From: Anaeramoeba flamelloides
Lineage: Eukaryota > Metamonada > Anaeramoebidae
Assembly (NCBI GenBank): GCA_027625915.1
Contig: JANTQA010000020.1
Span: 1,054,001 to 1,118,000 of the forward strand
Direction: 5' to 3'
DNA: 64,000 bases
Shown here: positions 24,468 through 36,163 of the stretch, piece after piece
Layout of the letters: every line of letters starts with the position of its first letter
Numbering within the stretch: position 1 is the first letter of the stretch
Notes under the pieces: model-generated
What the model was told of the DNA's origin: nothing
The model's input: only the letters and a program-made list of their open reading frames with translations
Databases searched by the model: none
Made by a program: the position numbers and the translations under genes

Positions 24468-26612
24468 ATGTCGCACCAAACAAAGAATAGCAGTACAACA
24501 CAAAATTCAGAAAAATCTGTTTCAACACTTTTGGAAGAATATAGGATCTCTTTGTTTCAAAGGCAAGCACGCTCATTGCTCCACACGTTAATTTTTGATC
24601 CCAATTCTGAACCATTCCTCTGGCCTGTTGATGTTGACGAGTATGGGATTACAAATTATTATGATGTTATTAAAAAGCCGATAGATTTAGAGCTCATGCA
24701 AACCCAATTAGACAAAGGATATTATACAACATCTAAGCAATTGGAGGCTGATTTTAATTTAATGATCCAAAACTCAATTACATTTAATGGGGCTGAACAT
24801 GAAATCTCTCAGAAAGGGTTGAAATTACAAAAGAAATTCCAAAGGCAGCTCAACTCAACCAACAAAAAAATTGAACAAAGGGTTAACAAGCAAACGAGGA
24901 AGATTAAAATGAGGATGAAACTCAGAGATTTGAATGAAAAAAAAAAATTAACAACAAAAACCACAACATTGGCAACACCACCAAGCACCACCAATAGCAG
25001 CAAGCCAAAAATAAAAAAACAACGGCACACTGATGGAGGATCCCTTCATCATGAAAAAATAAATAACAAAAAAAAATTAGATCCTTATTTAAAAAAAGTT
25101 TTCCAATTCAAGGTCTGGGAACCTAAAATCTTATTAAATGGAAATTTAGTTTCTGTGAATTCCAAAAATATAAATCAAGAAAACCTTCTGATACAAGAAA
25201 ACATAAAACAAGAAAACGCAAAACAAGAAAACGCAAAACAAGAAAGCACAAAACAAGAAAACACAAAACAAGAAAAGATTGAAAAGGAAAACGATAACGA
25301 AAAGGAAACAAACTTTAAAATCCATCTAAATCAACAGCAGCTAACTGAAGAAGTAATCAGTATCAGTAATAATCTTTCGAATGTAATAAAAAAAATTCAA
25401 TCGAAAAGAAAGATTTTTTTCCCAAAATTAGATGTTCAACAAAAAAGTGCTAACCAGGGACATAACAGTCATAATGAAAAATTGGATGACAAAGCAACTC
25501 CAATCGAATTAAATTCCATCAAGAAATTCCCCTTTTCAATTTTCCCAACTTGCTATGGTGAGCAGCTTTTAATAAATAAGCACCTAACGACCAATAAAAA
25601 AAGAGAGCTTGATCTCGAATACAAAAGAAATTTACGAATCAAAGAAATTGAAAATTTTAATAATCTTGGATCACATGGAGAAAAGAAAACACCACAAATA
25701 TTTATTAATTCAAAAAAAACACTCAAAAATCAAAAATTATTTAATTTATCAAAAAGAAACCAAAAAAGGCAAATGAATACTAATCTTGATAAAGAAAAGA
25801 AATTTAATTCTGTTTTGGAATTTTTAGAATCAGAATTTAAAATTGATTCTCGAAATCGAAAAAAGCAAAAACAAAATGAAAATTTCCAATTTGAAGAAAA
25901 AAGAAAAATTGTTTCCAAAATCAACCAATTAGAAAATAAATCCAAATTGATGACATACCGTATAATTGAACGCGACCTTGAGGAAGAACAAGAAAATGGG
26001 AACAGGAAGCGCGGGAGGAAAAAAAAAATTAATCAAACAAGAATGATTGAAATTGATTCATTAACTGATCAAACCTTACATAAGCTGAACGATTTTTTAA
26101 AAGAATTAGAAAAAACACAAAATAATAATCTTTCCAAGCCGACGCCAGATAAAGCCACGCAACAAAGTCAACGCAATGAAGCGAAATATCTCAATCAAAA
26201 TATCAACCAATTCACGAATAGGAATGCCAAATCAAACGAAAGCAAGAAAAATCAAACGTCTGAGAAAAATGAAAAGAAAAAAAAGAAAAAGAAAAATACA
26301 CAATTGGAAACCGTTTCTAGTCAAACCACACAGGTATACGATATGAATTTAGGTGTTTTTGATTTTGTAGAAGAAAAGGATGACGCAAATTCAAACCAAT
26401 TTTATGATGACGATGATGACGAAGACTATGATGATTTAAATAAAAAAGAAAATACCAAATCCCAAGCAAAAAATAATCTCGAAAATGAACCTTTAGAAAA
26501 CGATTCTCTTTGGTCGAATTTCTTTACTACAAATAACCAATCGAATAATAAATCAAATTTATGGAATCTTTCTCAAATTCAAAAACAAGAGAATTTAAAA
26601 AAAAAAAATTAA
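24468..26612 (+). CDS. BET-like protein: one bromodomain plus ET-like domain
   Basis: A single exon of 714 residues. The bromodomain lies at about 31-128: FLWPVD is the ZA-loop shelf, NYYDVIKKPIDLELM the central helix, and Asn107 in ITFNG is the acetyl-lysine anchor. It should bind acetylated histones in chromatin. Near 478-550, KRKIVSKINQLENKSKL and MIEIDSLTDQTLHKLNDFLK match the two halves of a BET extraterminal domain (KRQLSLDINKL and EIEIDFETLKPSTLREL), separated by a basic insert (NRKRGRKKK). BET proteins of animals have two bromodomains; single-bromodomain forms occur in plants. A KQEN repeat lies at about 240-270 and an acidic run (DDDDDEDYDDL) near 645-655. The ET call is mine from pattern matching and less sure than the bromodomain. 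Confidence 0.85.
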   Translation: MSHQTKNSSTTQNSEKSVSTLLEEYRISLFQRQARSLLHTLIFDPNSEPFLWPVDVDEYGITNYYDVIKKPIDLELMQTQLDKGYYTTSKQLEADFNLMIQNSITFNGAEHEISQKGLKLQKKFQRQLNSTNKKIEQRVNKQTRKIKMRMKLRDLNEKKKLTTKTTTLATPPSTTNSSKPKIKKQRHTDGGSLHHEKINNKKKLDPYLKKVFQFKVWEPKILLNGNLVSVNSKNINQENLLIQENIKQENAKQENAKQESTKQENTKQEKIEKENDNEKETNFKIHLNQQQLTEEVISISNNLSNVIKKIQSKRKIFFPKLDVQQKSANQGHNSHNEKLDDKATPIELNSIKKFPFSIFPTCYGEQLLINKHLTTNKKRELDLEYKRNLRIKEIENFNNLGSHGEKKTPQIFINSKKTLKNQKLFNLSKRNQKRQMNTNLDKEKKFNSVLEFLESEFKIDSRNRKKQKQNENFQFEEKRKIVSKINQLENKSKLMTYRIIERDLEEEQENGNRKRGRKKKINQTRMIEIDSLTDQTLHKLNDFLKELEKTQNNNLSKPTPDKATQQSQRNEAKYLNQNINQFTNRNAKSNESKKNQTSEKNEKKKKKKKNTQLETVSSQTTQVYDMNLGVFDFVEEKDDANSNQFYDDDDDEDYDDLNKKENTKSQAKNNLENEPLENDSLWSNFFTTNNQSNNKSNLWNLSQIQKQENLKKKN
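25183..25280 (+). repeat. 15-bp coding minisatellite (KQENA/T units)
   Basis: About six tandem copies of a unit encoding KQENA or KQENT (AAACAAGAAAACGCA-like). Identical neighbouring units suggest recent slippage, so the copy number probably varies between strains. Confidence 0.85.
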
Positions 26613-27719
26613 ATCTTTATATTATATATATATTATTTTAAAAGGATAAAGATACATTCATGAACAATGTTTTAATACGTTTACCATCAAAGCAATAGAG
26701 GTAACCAGCTAAAAGAATCAAAAAATCTAGAAAAAAAAAAAAAAAAAAATTACGTGGAAATTTTCGATCAAAAAAATTAAAAATTGTAATCAATTATTTT
26801 GAAAGAAAATAAAAAAGTAGTCTTATTTGCTTTGAAATACTCATATTGGTTCCTTTGTTTATTTTGGCTATTCAAACCTTTAAAAATTTTTTAATGAATG
26901 TATTTTTATTTTATTTTTTTTCTAATCATTTAGATACATAAATACCCTCTTTATTTATTCATATTTAAAATTTGCTTTTTTATAATAATAATTAACAACA
27001 AATAATTTTTTTATATTATGAATTTCATTAACATGAAAAAATCATTAAAAATGAAAATGAGATACCTTATTTTTTTTGGGAATAGTGTACTTATTTATTT
27101 TTTTTCTCAAAGCTCATAGAGTGATTATTTTCCCGATGTTACAATTAAACTTGATACACAAACTTCTTTGATCAATTTTAGAGAATTTCGTTATCATTTA
27201 AAAAAAGAATTCTTTTTTTATTATTAATTATCAGTTAAAAGAATAGTTCTTTTGACTCTTTGAGTTGCCCAATACAAATATTTAATCACAGTTCGTGAAA
27301 TTTTTATTTCTTATAAACTCTTTTTCAAATAAAAGCACACAAAAAATTTCAAGAATTATTCATAATTGAATCAAATTAATTCTTGTATCATTCTAAAATC
27401 TATGAAACGCTTTAAAACATACAAAAACACCAAACTGTATCTTTAAAACTGAGAAAAAACAAAACAATAAAAATTAAAATCCAATATGTTAAAAATTGAT
27501 GTGCCCTTTTATTAAAAATGAGAAATCTTTTTTTGTAAAATGTAAAGAAAAAAATTATCAAATCAATAACAACCTTTGAAAACGTTGAATTGGGAAAAAG
27601 TTCTTTAACATTTTATTGATAATTCTTTACATATCAAATTTTTTTAGTTAAATTCTCATTTTAAAGATAAAGCTGCAATTCGTCTGTTATTTTATTGGTT
27701 TTTTTTTTTTAATTTTCTC
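26613..27719. other. 3' flank and AT-rich interval
   Basis: The stop is followed by a TA-rich run (TATATTATATATATATTA) that may serve 3'-end formation. No gene seen. Confidence 0.5.
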
Positions 27720-28080
27720 TTTTCTTTGTTCCATGCATCAATCCAATACCATTCTTTCTTAATTTGGATATCTAGCATATTCGAAATCAAACTTAAACTG
27801 TTTTCATTTATATACTGATAGATTATTTCCAAATTGGTTTCTTCTTATCTTGTTTTTTCATTTTCTAACTGTCCATCATCCATAAATAAATAAAAAATGA
27901 AAAAATGAAAAAAAAAGAATAAGTAAAATGAAATTCACCAATAAGTAATTATTATATTAACAATTAAATTCGATGGTATTGATGATTTCTAAGGTCCACC
28001 CTTTTGTTTGAAAAAGAGTTTATATAATCTTTCTATAGGTTTTTTTATCTCTTCTTTAAATTCAGGACCAATGTATTAAA
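27720..28080 (-). pseudogene. Unrecognised gene remnant
   Basis: Two coding-like blocks lie on the minus strand. The upstream one (about 28068-27990) reads YIGPEFKEEIKKPIERLYKL then FFKQKGGP and stops. The downstream one (27875-27700) reads EIIYQYINENSLSLISNMLD then IQIKKEWYWIDAWNKEKRK, with one stop near its start. One frame change after FFKQKG would extend the first as WTLEIINTIEFNC. It could be a decayed gene or exons with introns I could not place. No family recognised. Confidence 0.35.
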
Positions 28081-29545
28081 ATGGTGTAGAGTGTTGTAAA
28101 TTGCTGTAGAGTGTCTATCTTTACCAGAATTCAAAAGAATGGAGAAAAATTAAAGATTTTAATCAATTCTTATAAAATCTCAAAAAGTTAAAGTCTACTT
28201 TTTTTTATTTTGTGAAATGATAAGAAATTTTTTTGATATTTTCTTTTTATTTCTCGAATTAAATAAAAACCTAATGGTTGTTTTCTTGGGGGTTTCCGTT
28301 TTATTTGTAAAATCAATTGATTTTACAAATATAGAGAAAATAAAAGCAAACTTAATGGATATTGTTGAAAAATAAAAAAATAGAGTCTAAAATCTTTGGT
28401 ATTTCATCCTTCTATAATATTTTAGTAAAACCAAAGGAGTTTTTTATTTTTTAATTTGAACAAATCAATAAAATTCTTTGATTCGACCTAGTTATTTCAA
28501 ATCCTTGAAAAATTAACGAAAGTGTATAATTTTTTCTTTGATTTTATAAATTATATTATTATTATTATTTTTATAATATTTTAATTATAGTTACTTCCAC
28601 GAATATTTAAAGATCAAAAAATCTCAAATTAAAGCAATTTTTTTTTGGAATTTTTTTTTATTTGAATTATTTTTCGAAAATTTGTAAATAAATTTAAAAA
28701 TATAATATTTATAACTATTCTTCTTAAAAATTCAAATATTTTTCAATATATTGTATAAATCAATTGTTTTTAGGTTAACTATAAAAAAATATATCAAAAA
28801 GAAAATAAACTCTTAACATTAATATTACTGACAATATTTTTTGCTGTTGATAAATAATGAGAAATTTAGTAATAAGCAGGTAAAAAACCTTGTATTATTA
28901 AAAAAGTAAAATGTATACAATGGGTTTTCTTTTTCATAGAGAAATAGAATAAAAAAAATATTCTTACTGAAAAAATTTCCTTTTTTGTGTTTCTTTATCA
29001 ATCATTATTTTTTGACACTGTGTATCAATAAAATTTGTAATTAAAGACTGTACCAATAAAATATTTTAATATATTGTTTTGTTACTGTTGGGTACTAATC
29101 CCTTTTTAAAATAGTTTTCAAAAATCAAAAGAAAAAAGAAAAAATATTTTTGAAAAAACAATAATTGATTTTATCATTCTTTGAACAATTTTGCTTATAT
29201 TGGTAAACTAAAAGTTAAAAAATATATGAAAAACCAGTGTTTGAAGATTCCATTTTTAAAAACGAAAAAAATTATTAATACTCCAATAATCTTGAAAAAG
29301 GAAATCACAGAAATCAAAGAAACCCGAATGTTAAATTTCAGCTATTATGTTGGTTTTGATTTCATCAATTTAATTTAGCCAATGTGATGTTTTCTTAATC
29401 AGAAATCAATTTTAAAAGGGTTTCCAAAATAAGAAACTGTGAAATTATCTAGAATATAGAATAATTTTTGAACTGGAATTGGAATTAAAATTTTGATCGA
29501 GTGATGTTTTAATTGGGATAAAATATAAGTTTATCACTCTTGATA
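28081..29545. other. Gene-poor interval
   Basis: 28084-28115 holds a repeated TGTAGAGTGTTGTAA-type motif whose complement (ACTCTACGACACTTTACAA) also occurs at 7380-7398. Otherwise nothing is recognised. The frame at 29181-29378 is near chance length. Confidence 0.45.
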
Positions 29546-29548
29546 ATA

Positions 29549-29570
29549 TATATATATATATATATATACA
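29549..29570. repeat. TA microsatellite
   Basis: About eleven uninterrupted TA units. Confidence 0.95.
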
Positions 29571-29723
29571 ACATAAAATTTCTATTTCTTTTATGTGAAA
29601 AGAATATATCATATTTTTTTTTTAATCAAGTAACTAAATTTTGATTTAAAATTCCTGCATTGTTCAAAAAAAAAACAATAATACATCTCGAAATAAAATA
29701 AATTAAAAAGAAAATCTTTCAGA

Positions 29724-29749
29724 ATACACACACATAAACACACAAACAT

Positions 29750-29832
<83 letters not shown>

Positions 29833-29850
29833 AATATATATATATATATT
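29724..29850. repeat. CA microsatellite followed by TA repeats
   Basis: About 55 CA units run from near 29724 to 29832 with two early interruptions (ATAAACA), then a short TA run to 29850. The Cys-Val frame read from it is an artefact. Confidence 0.95.
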
Positions 29851-30077
29851 TCTGAACTACAAATATTCAAAACATTCAAAAAAAGCAGATACTTTAATAG
29901 AAAAAAAAAAAAAAACTCTTGAAATTAATTATTTTGTAAAATACAAGAAAAAAATTATTATTCCAAACTTAAAAAAATTTTAAATAATGCAAATCCAAAA
30001 AAATTAAAGACCAATCTTTATATTAAAAAAAAAAATTAGAAATATTTAATTATTTAGATTGCAGAAATTACCAACTA

Positions 30078-30781
30078 AACTATTTTTCAGTCAAACAGGC
30101 TCAGTTGTTATAGTTAAATACATGTGTTTCAAGAGTTTGTATAGATATTCGAAGAAAAATTTTATTTTTTGAATTAATTTCAAAATTAAAATCATTATTT
30201 CACATTTTAGCTTATTTTTGTTTTTTTTTCGATTTTTTCTTTACAACCTAATTCAGTTGCAAAAAAATTTTCTATTACAAGATCAATAGTCACTTGGTAA
30301 AAATGTGCTATTCTAAGGTTATTGAAACCATGTAAAGATTGCTGAGAAATCATATTGATTTCTATTGCAATTATATTCGATCTTTGATCATGATATTTGT
30401 TTAATAAATTTGAAAAATTTCCACTTCATTTTCTATTCCTTTTTCAAATAGAGAACACAAATACCAACACACTTCGTTTGGGGACATACTTTCTAAAAGA
30501 AAAGGATGGAAAAATGAAGTGAAAAATGTTTCATATTTATTATTCAAATACCAGTAGGAGATCAAAACGAACATTGTTGTTTTTCTCAATCGGGCAATTG
30601 AATTTTTGTTTTTCTAATTTTTAAGAAAATCTATTGATTAATTAGTTTTCTTTCATACGTATATCTACAATTCTTTGATATTTATTATTCTGTTAATTTC
30701 TTATTTGTTCTTCAAAGGTCAATTATATAAAATAATTGATATTTGAAAAAAACGTTGGGCACCTTTGACTGAAAGAGAGTT
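30078..30781. mobile_element. MITE family 2, copy 2
   Basis: TA flanks at 30076-30077 and 30782-30783. Same structure and length as 2570-3271: left AAACTATTTTTCAGTC, right CCTTTGACTGAAAGAGAGTT. It is diverged at the GGGGCCC core of both ends. The small frame inside (30401-30589) is not a gene. Confidence 0.85.
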
Positions 30782-30834
30782 TATTAAAATTAAAATTTTA
30801 ACTTTGAATAAAATAGACAAAATTTAATTATCTA

Positions 30835-31366
30835 AACCCTGTTCCAAAAAATTGGGCACACCCAAAATCAAAAATAGGCAAAAAAAAAACCCAATTTATT
30901 ATATTTTTCCAAACCTAATATAAAACCAAATTTAAGTTACCCAGTATTAATTTTTTTTATAAGTAATCATTTTCAGCCAAATAAAAGAAAAAAATATAAA
31001 ACTCAAAAATAAAAACAGGTGTGTCCAAAATAATGAAACGAGCGGAACAAAAAATGTATTACTAAATTTGTTGAAATTTCACTAACAATTGTTGATTGAT
31101 CAAATGATAAGATACCATCTACCAATTGTATTTGATTTTCCAATTTAACAAACTCAACAATAACCTTCTATCAACCATCGAAAAAAAATTTCGAGATCTA
31201 ACGAAACAGATTACGTAACTGCAAAAAAGGAAATGAAAACAAAACAAAAAAGACAAAAAATGAAATTGTTTGTAAAATCAAAATTCTTTCCAATTTGAAT
31301 TTAAAGTACAGTAATGATGTTCTTTCCACTGTTTAAAACTGTGTCCAAATTTTTGGAATCTAGTTT
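30835..31366 (+). mobile_element. MITE family 1, copy 2
   Basis: TA flanks at 30833-30834 and 31367-31368. It is collinear with 4663-5190 at high identity (shared GGTGTGTCCAAAATAAT, GAAACAGATTACGTAACT). It sits 50 bp after the MITE 2 copy, in the same order as in the 2570-5190 region. Confidence 0.85.
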
Positions 31367-31809
31367 ATATTATTTTTTATAGAGTTTTTCGAAACAACCA
31401 AGAAATGAAAATTATCATTTTATTATTTAAATCAAAAATAAAATTATTCAAACTAACATATTTATTAAAATTTTAGAAAAAAATTCAAACACAATTCAAA
31501 AATTATTCTTGAAAATTAAACAAAAAATGCAAAATAAATTGTAATGAAAAAAATAAAATTGTTAATGTTAAAACATTATAAAATAGAATACAATGCAAAA
31601 TTAATTGATCGAAAATTTTATAATTTTATTTTTTTCGAGAGGAAGAATGTGAAAAAATAAAAATATAAAAAAGAAAATTATAAAAAATCGAAATGGAAAT
31701 CTAAGATCTTTATATGTTTAACAAAATCAATTTAAAGAATTTTTTTCTTTTTCCTTTTCTTTTTTTTTACTTTGATTTCGTTTTTTTTTCACTTAGGCTT
31801 ATAAAATTA

Positions 31810-34800
31810 TTATTTGCGTTTTCCTTTACCCTTTTTTTTCTTTCCTCTTCCTTTACCCTTTTTCTTTCCTCTTCCTCTTCCCTTACCCTTTCCTTTCCCT
31901 TTCCCCTTTCCTCTTCCTCTTCCCCTTCCTCTACCACTACCCTTCTTTTTATTATTTTTTTTTTTATTTGATCCTTCTTTTTTTTCATTTTCATTTTCAT
32001 TTTCATCTTCTTCTTTCTTGGTTTCATTTAAATTTGTTTCTTTTAATTTTTCTGTTATTTTTTTAATTTTTTTTTTTTTTTCTTTTTTCTTTCTTTCTTC
32101 TCTTACTTTTTTTCGGATTTTATCATCATAATATTTGTTCATTGAAATTGCATCTTCACCATCTGCATAATATCCTTCTTCGACATATTCTTTTCTATAA
32201 TATTTCAAATATAATAATATTTTATAATAATAAAGTTAAAATATGTTTTATTGAAATTAAAGAAATTATTTATTATTTTTTTCATGATCTTTTTGATATT
32301 AAGACGATTTCAATAATTTGGAAGTTAAGGATCAACAAAAAATCTTCTGTTTTCATTTTTTTCCATTTTTTCCCTCGCTCAATCTTCTTTATATTGGGAA
32401 GAAGAGTTACAAAGGAAAATGTTCAAGTGGTTGGTTGCTAATACTGAGATACTGAAACACAAAATTATGGGTAACTTGAAAATAAAATCTAAAAAAGCAA
32501 AGGCTAAAAATTGTACAAAGGTTGAAAGCAAATAAGACCAAAAAAATAAAAAAGAAATTACAACAACTTAAACAACGATCCCCAAATGAGCATTCATGAT
32601 CCAATTATCAAATTAAGTTAAATTAACCAAAAGTATCTTGACTATGATTTTGGGTGTTCTTCATTAACGATAGCATTGGTTTTTTTGATTTTTTACCAAT
32701 TGCTTCTTATAAAACCTTTTTAAATGCCTTTTTTTTTTTGACATTTTTCATTTTTTTCTTTTTAATTTTTTTGATTTTGGCTTTTTAAACATTGAAAAAT
32801 TTTGGATATACCTTTCCCTTGAACAATCGTGAAATCTATGATTTTACTCTGAAATTACCTTTGAGGAAAGTTAAGTAAAAGGACATTTAGAGTGTAATTT
32901 ACACCTCTTCAATAATAATAAAATCTTCAGTTTTCTGATAATAAAAAAAAAAAATTGCAAAAAGTCTTTTCTTTATATTGACAAAAACTTAATATTAAAT
33001 CCTTTTTAATTTCTAAAATATAGATAATTGTAAAAGTAATATTGCTTATTTAAGAATAAAAAAAAAAACAATTGCTCTGGTTTTGTAAATTTTTTTTTGA
33101 TTTCTTTGGTATTTGCGATATTTCCAAAAATATGAATTGAGAATTAAAAAATATGTTATATTAACAATATTTTTCAAAATTCGTCTTAAGGGATTAACGT
33201 ATAACACAAAGAAGTTTAAAATTAAAGTATGTTGTAACTGAAAGGTAAATCATATTAGTTTATCATGATTCAAATGTCTCTAAAAAATCTATTAGTCAAA
33301 CAGTACCATTTGTTGATCTCATGAATTAAAAATGATCCTTGTATTTGTAAAAAAAACCCAAAGAATTTCAGAAAAAAATTCTACATTTCACCACAAATTC
33401 CAAGGCTTAATTATCAATCTAAAGACTTCAAACCTGAAAAGTATCTTTCTCAAATTTGTCTCAAAATGTAGATTGGCTAGCTAAAACATTTAATTTTTAT
33501 AAAAAATTTAATAATTAATTCATAGAATTTTTTTTGACCAATTATTTCTGACACATATTGAAAATAGATTGATGTTAAAACTAACTTTATAAAAAGGAAA
33601 CTAAATTAATCAGTCTTTCTGTTTTTTATTCTGATAATTATTGAGTAAAATCTTGCAATAAAAAAATTAAAAAAACATTTACATTTGGGGGTTCTAAACA
33701 TTAGTTTTTAAACACTGGAAAACTATTGTTTAGGTTTCTTTTTTTTTAGATTGGTAAAAGTAAATTAAAAAAAATCCAAAATTACAATTTTTATTAATTG
33801 ATCTTTCTTAAAAATTCTAATAATTTATTGTTTAATAATATTTATAATAGATTTTTTAAAGTCATATAAAATGAACTATTTTTCATAAATGTTGACTCAG
33901 GTTATAATATTATTGAAAGTGGTTTTGAGGGCCTTATCCCATATTCTAATCAAAAATAATTTTGAATTGTTATATCAAATTCATTTTTCTAATTTTTCAA
34001 ATTGTTTTTTGTTTTTTGGTTTTCTCTCATTTTTATCAAAAAAATTCAATTTTTAGATCCAAATCATTTTTTCTCATTTTGTAAATTTTTTGTATTTTGC
34101 ATGTTTTTTTTCTTTCTTCTTTTTTTTCTTCATTTCTTTTTTAAAAAGTCAATTTGAAAAAAAAAAAAATGTTGAAACTCCAAATTAACATTAAGAAAAG
34201 TGAGGCTTTGTATTTTCTTTCAAAACGAATACATTTACAATTAAATAATCTTATTGTCAACAATTTCAGTTTTCTAAAGAAATTGAAAAATTTTGCACAA
34301 GACATTCCAATGAAATTTACCCAAAAATTTTTTTAGCTTTTTTATTTTTTTCGGAAATTTATGTTTGTTTAGGCATTTCTTTTATGAATCTCAACCCTAA
34401 TCCGAAGTTTATTATTTCTCTTATTTCTAAACAATCGTAAGTTTGGTTGATTCTTGCAAAAAAAAAAAGGGAATTTTTCATTTTTGGCTGGGCGCCTTTG
34501 AGTGAAATGGAGTTTATAATGAATTATTCTTTAAAGTTAATTTGTTTCTTCTTGTAAATTGATTTTACTTTTCGTTTTCAGTATCCAGTAAGGTTCTATT
34601 TTTGTTTCCAATTAAAAATTGTGTTGAAGTTTTTTTCCACAATGGCTAGATTTTTTTTAAGAAATTCTTCGTTTGGAAAAACCATTTTTTCTTGATCCAA
34701 ATTCGTAATTTAACTTGAAAGGGTTCAAAAATCAAATTACTCTTGTTACTTATCTAGCTATCCACTTCATTTTAAAATATAATAGAGTTTAGTGCGATGG

Positions 34801-36132
34801 TTTAAATATACTTGAATATAAGGTGGATAGTTACTTTTTCAGTGTTATCAAAATTGATTTTTAATTTTGCCTTGTTTTGTTCAGAATTTCAAAAAGTTTA
34901 TGGATCAATAAAATGTTTTTCAATTTTTCATTTAAAATCTCATTAAATCGAAAAATTTGCTTATTTTTTCATATCCTTTAATTGTGAATCCTTTAAATGA
35001 TTATAATTGGTTAGTGCATTGTATTTCAATATCCACATTGTCCAAAATTCGGATAATTAATTCAAGTGAGTTTTTAAAAAAAATACTGTCATAATCATAT
35101 TGTTATAATTAAAACTTTATCTCAAGGTTCAATCGGGAAGCTTAATTAAATCTCTAAAAATATCATTTTGTATTGATTTTGTAAAAGATCTTTGGGTTTT
35201 TTCAACTCTTAATTAGTCAAAAAAATATTCCAAGTTCCTGAAATAAATTTTTCATTTCTTAATTGAAAAAGAACAATTTGGAAAAAATTAAAAGAACTTA
35301 CTCAAATTTTAAAACATTTTGATAAAGATGTTTAGCTGCATCATTTCCAGCTCTTACATGAAGTGTTACATATTTGACGTCATACACTTCTTTCATTGCA
35401 GCAACTAATGGTGAAATATAGAATTAAAAAAATAGAAACATTAAAAAAAATTTTAAAAGATAAAAAAGAAAGAAAAAGAAAAAAAATGAAAAAGTTTCAT
35501 TTACGTGTTCTTTTCATTAATCTTGTTGCAAGACCAAGTTTTCGATAATGCCTGTTTATTGCAACAGATGTAATCATTCCATATCTGTAAGGTGCGTTTT
35601 TGTTGGAATCATCACTTTCATTAAAAAATTGCATCAAGATTTGTTATTTTTTTTGTGAATTTTTTTTCAAAACATAAAAAAGAAAAGAGAAAGTATTAAC
35701 AATTTTTATGGTTTTGTTAAAAATCTTTTTTTTTTAATTAGAAACAATTAAAATTAAGAAAATAGTGCTTTTGTTCTTTGTATGAAAATGATTATTGTTG
35801 AAGATAAAGAGAAAAAAGAATTTTTTTTTTTTTTTTTCATTTATTTGTGCAGCAATTTGCTTTTTTTGTTTTTTGTTTTTCTTTGAATTTATATTGATCT
35901 CATTTTTTGAAAGTACCAAATGATAAACTTTCCGCAAATTCACTCAGCATTTGAATTTGTTTGCTTAAAAAAAATTATCTTGGAATTATTCTTAAGCCTC
36001 TTTGTTATCTTTCATTTTCTCTTCAAAAATAAAAATATTTTATTCTCAATGAGAAGGAAAAAAAGGTGTGAACAATTTTAGACTTTCCAAAAGTATTTTA
36101 GAAGTTTCGGTGCTTAATTAAGCAATAAAAAG

Positions 36133-36163
<31 letters not shown>

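Larger units (their letters stand above)
32195..35301 (-). other. 3.1 kb last intron of NAA10
   Basis: Donor GTAAGTTC, acceptor ATATTATAG. It carries a SINE-like element, a TTAAGGG MITE, a LINE-like fragment, one MITE 2 end, a relic hairpin and part of a dispersed repeat, each listed separately. The other NAA10 introns are 559 bp (35615-36173) and 100 bp (35405-35504). Confidence 0.8.

Noticed and set aside
29609-29827. Cys-Val repeat protein
   Set aside because: Translation of the CA microsatellite.
30401-30589. 62-codon ORF in MITE 2 copy 2
   Set aside because: The frame is not conserved in the copy at 2570-3271, and the length is chance-level.
31810-32208. GR/GK-rich ORF as an independent RNA-binding protein
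   Set aside because: It begins at a splice acceptor, and its first residues complete the NAA10 motif YYADGEDA.
33873-34516. Third complete copy of MITE family 2
   Set aside because: The supposed left end belongs to the TTAAGGG element; only the right end at 34487-34516 is convincing.
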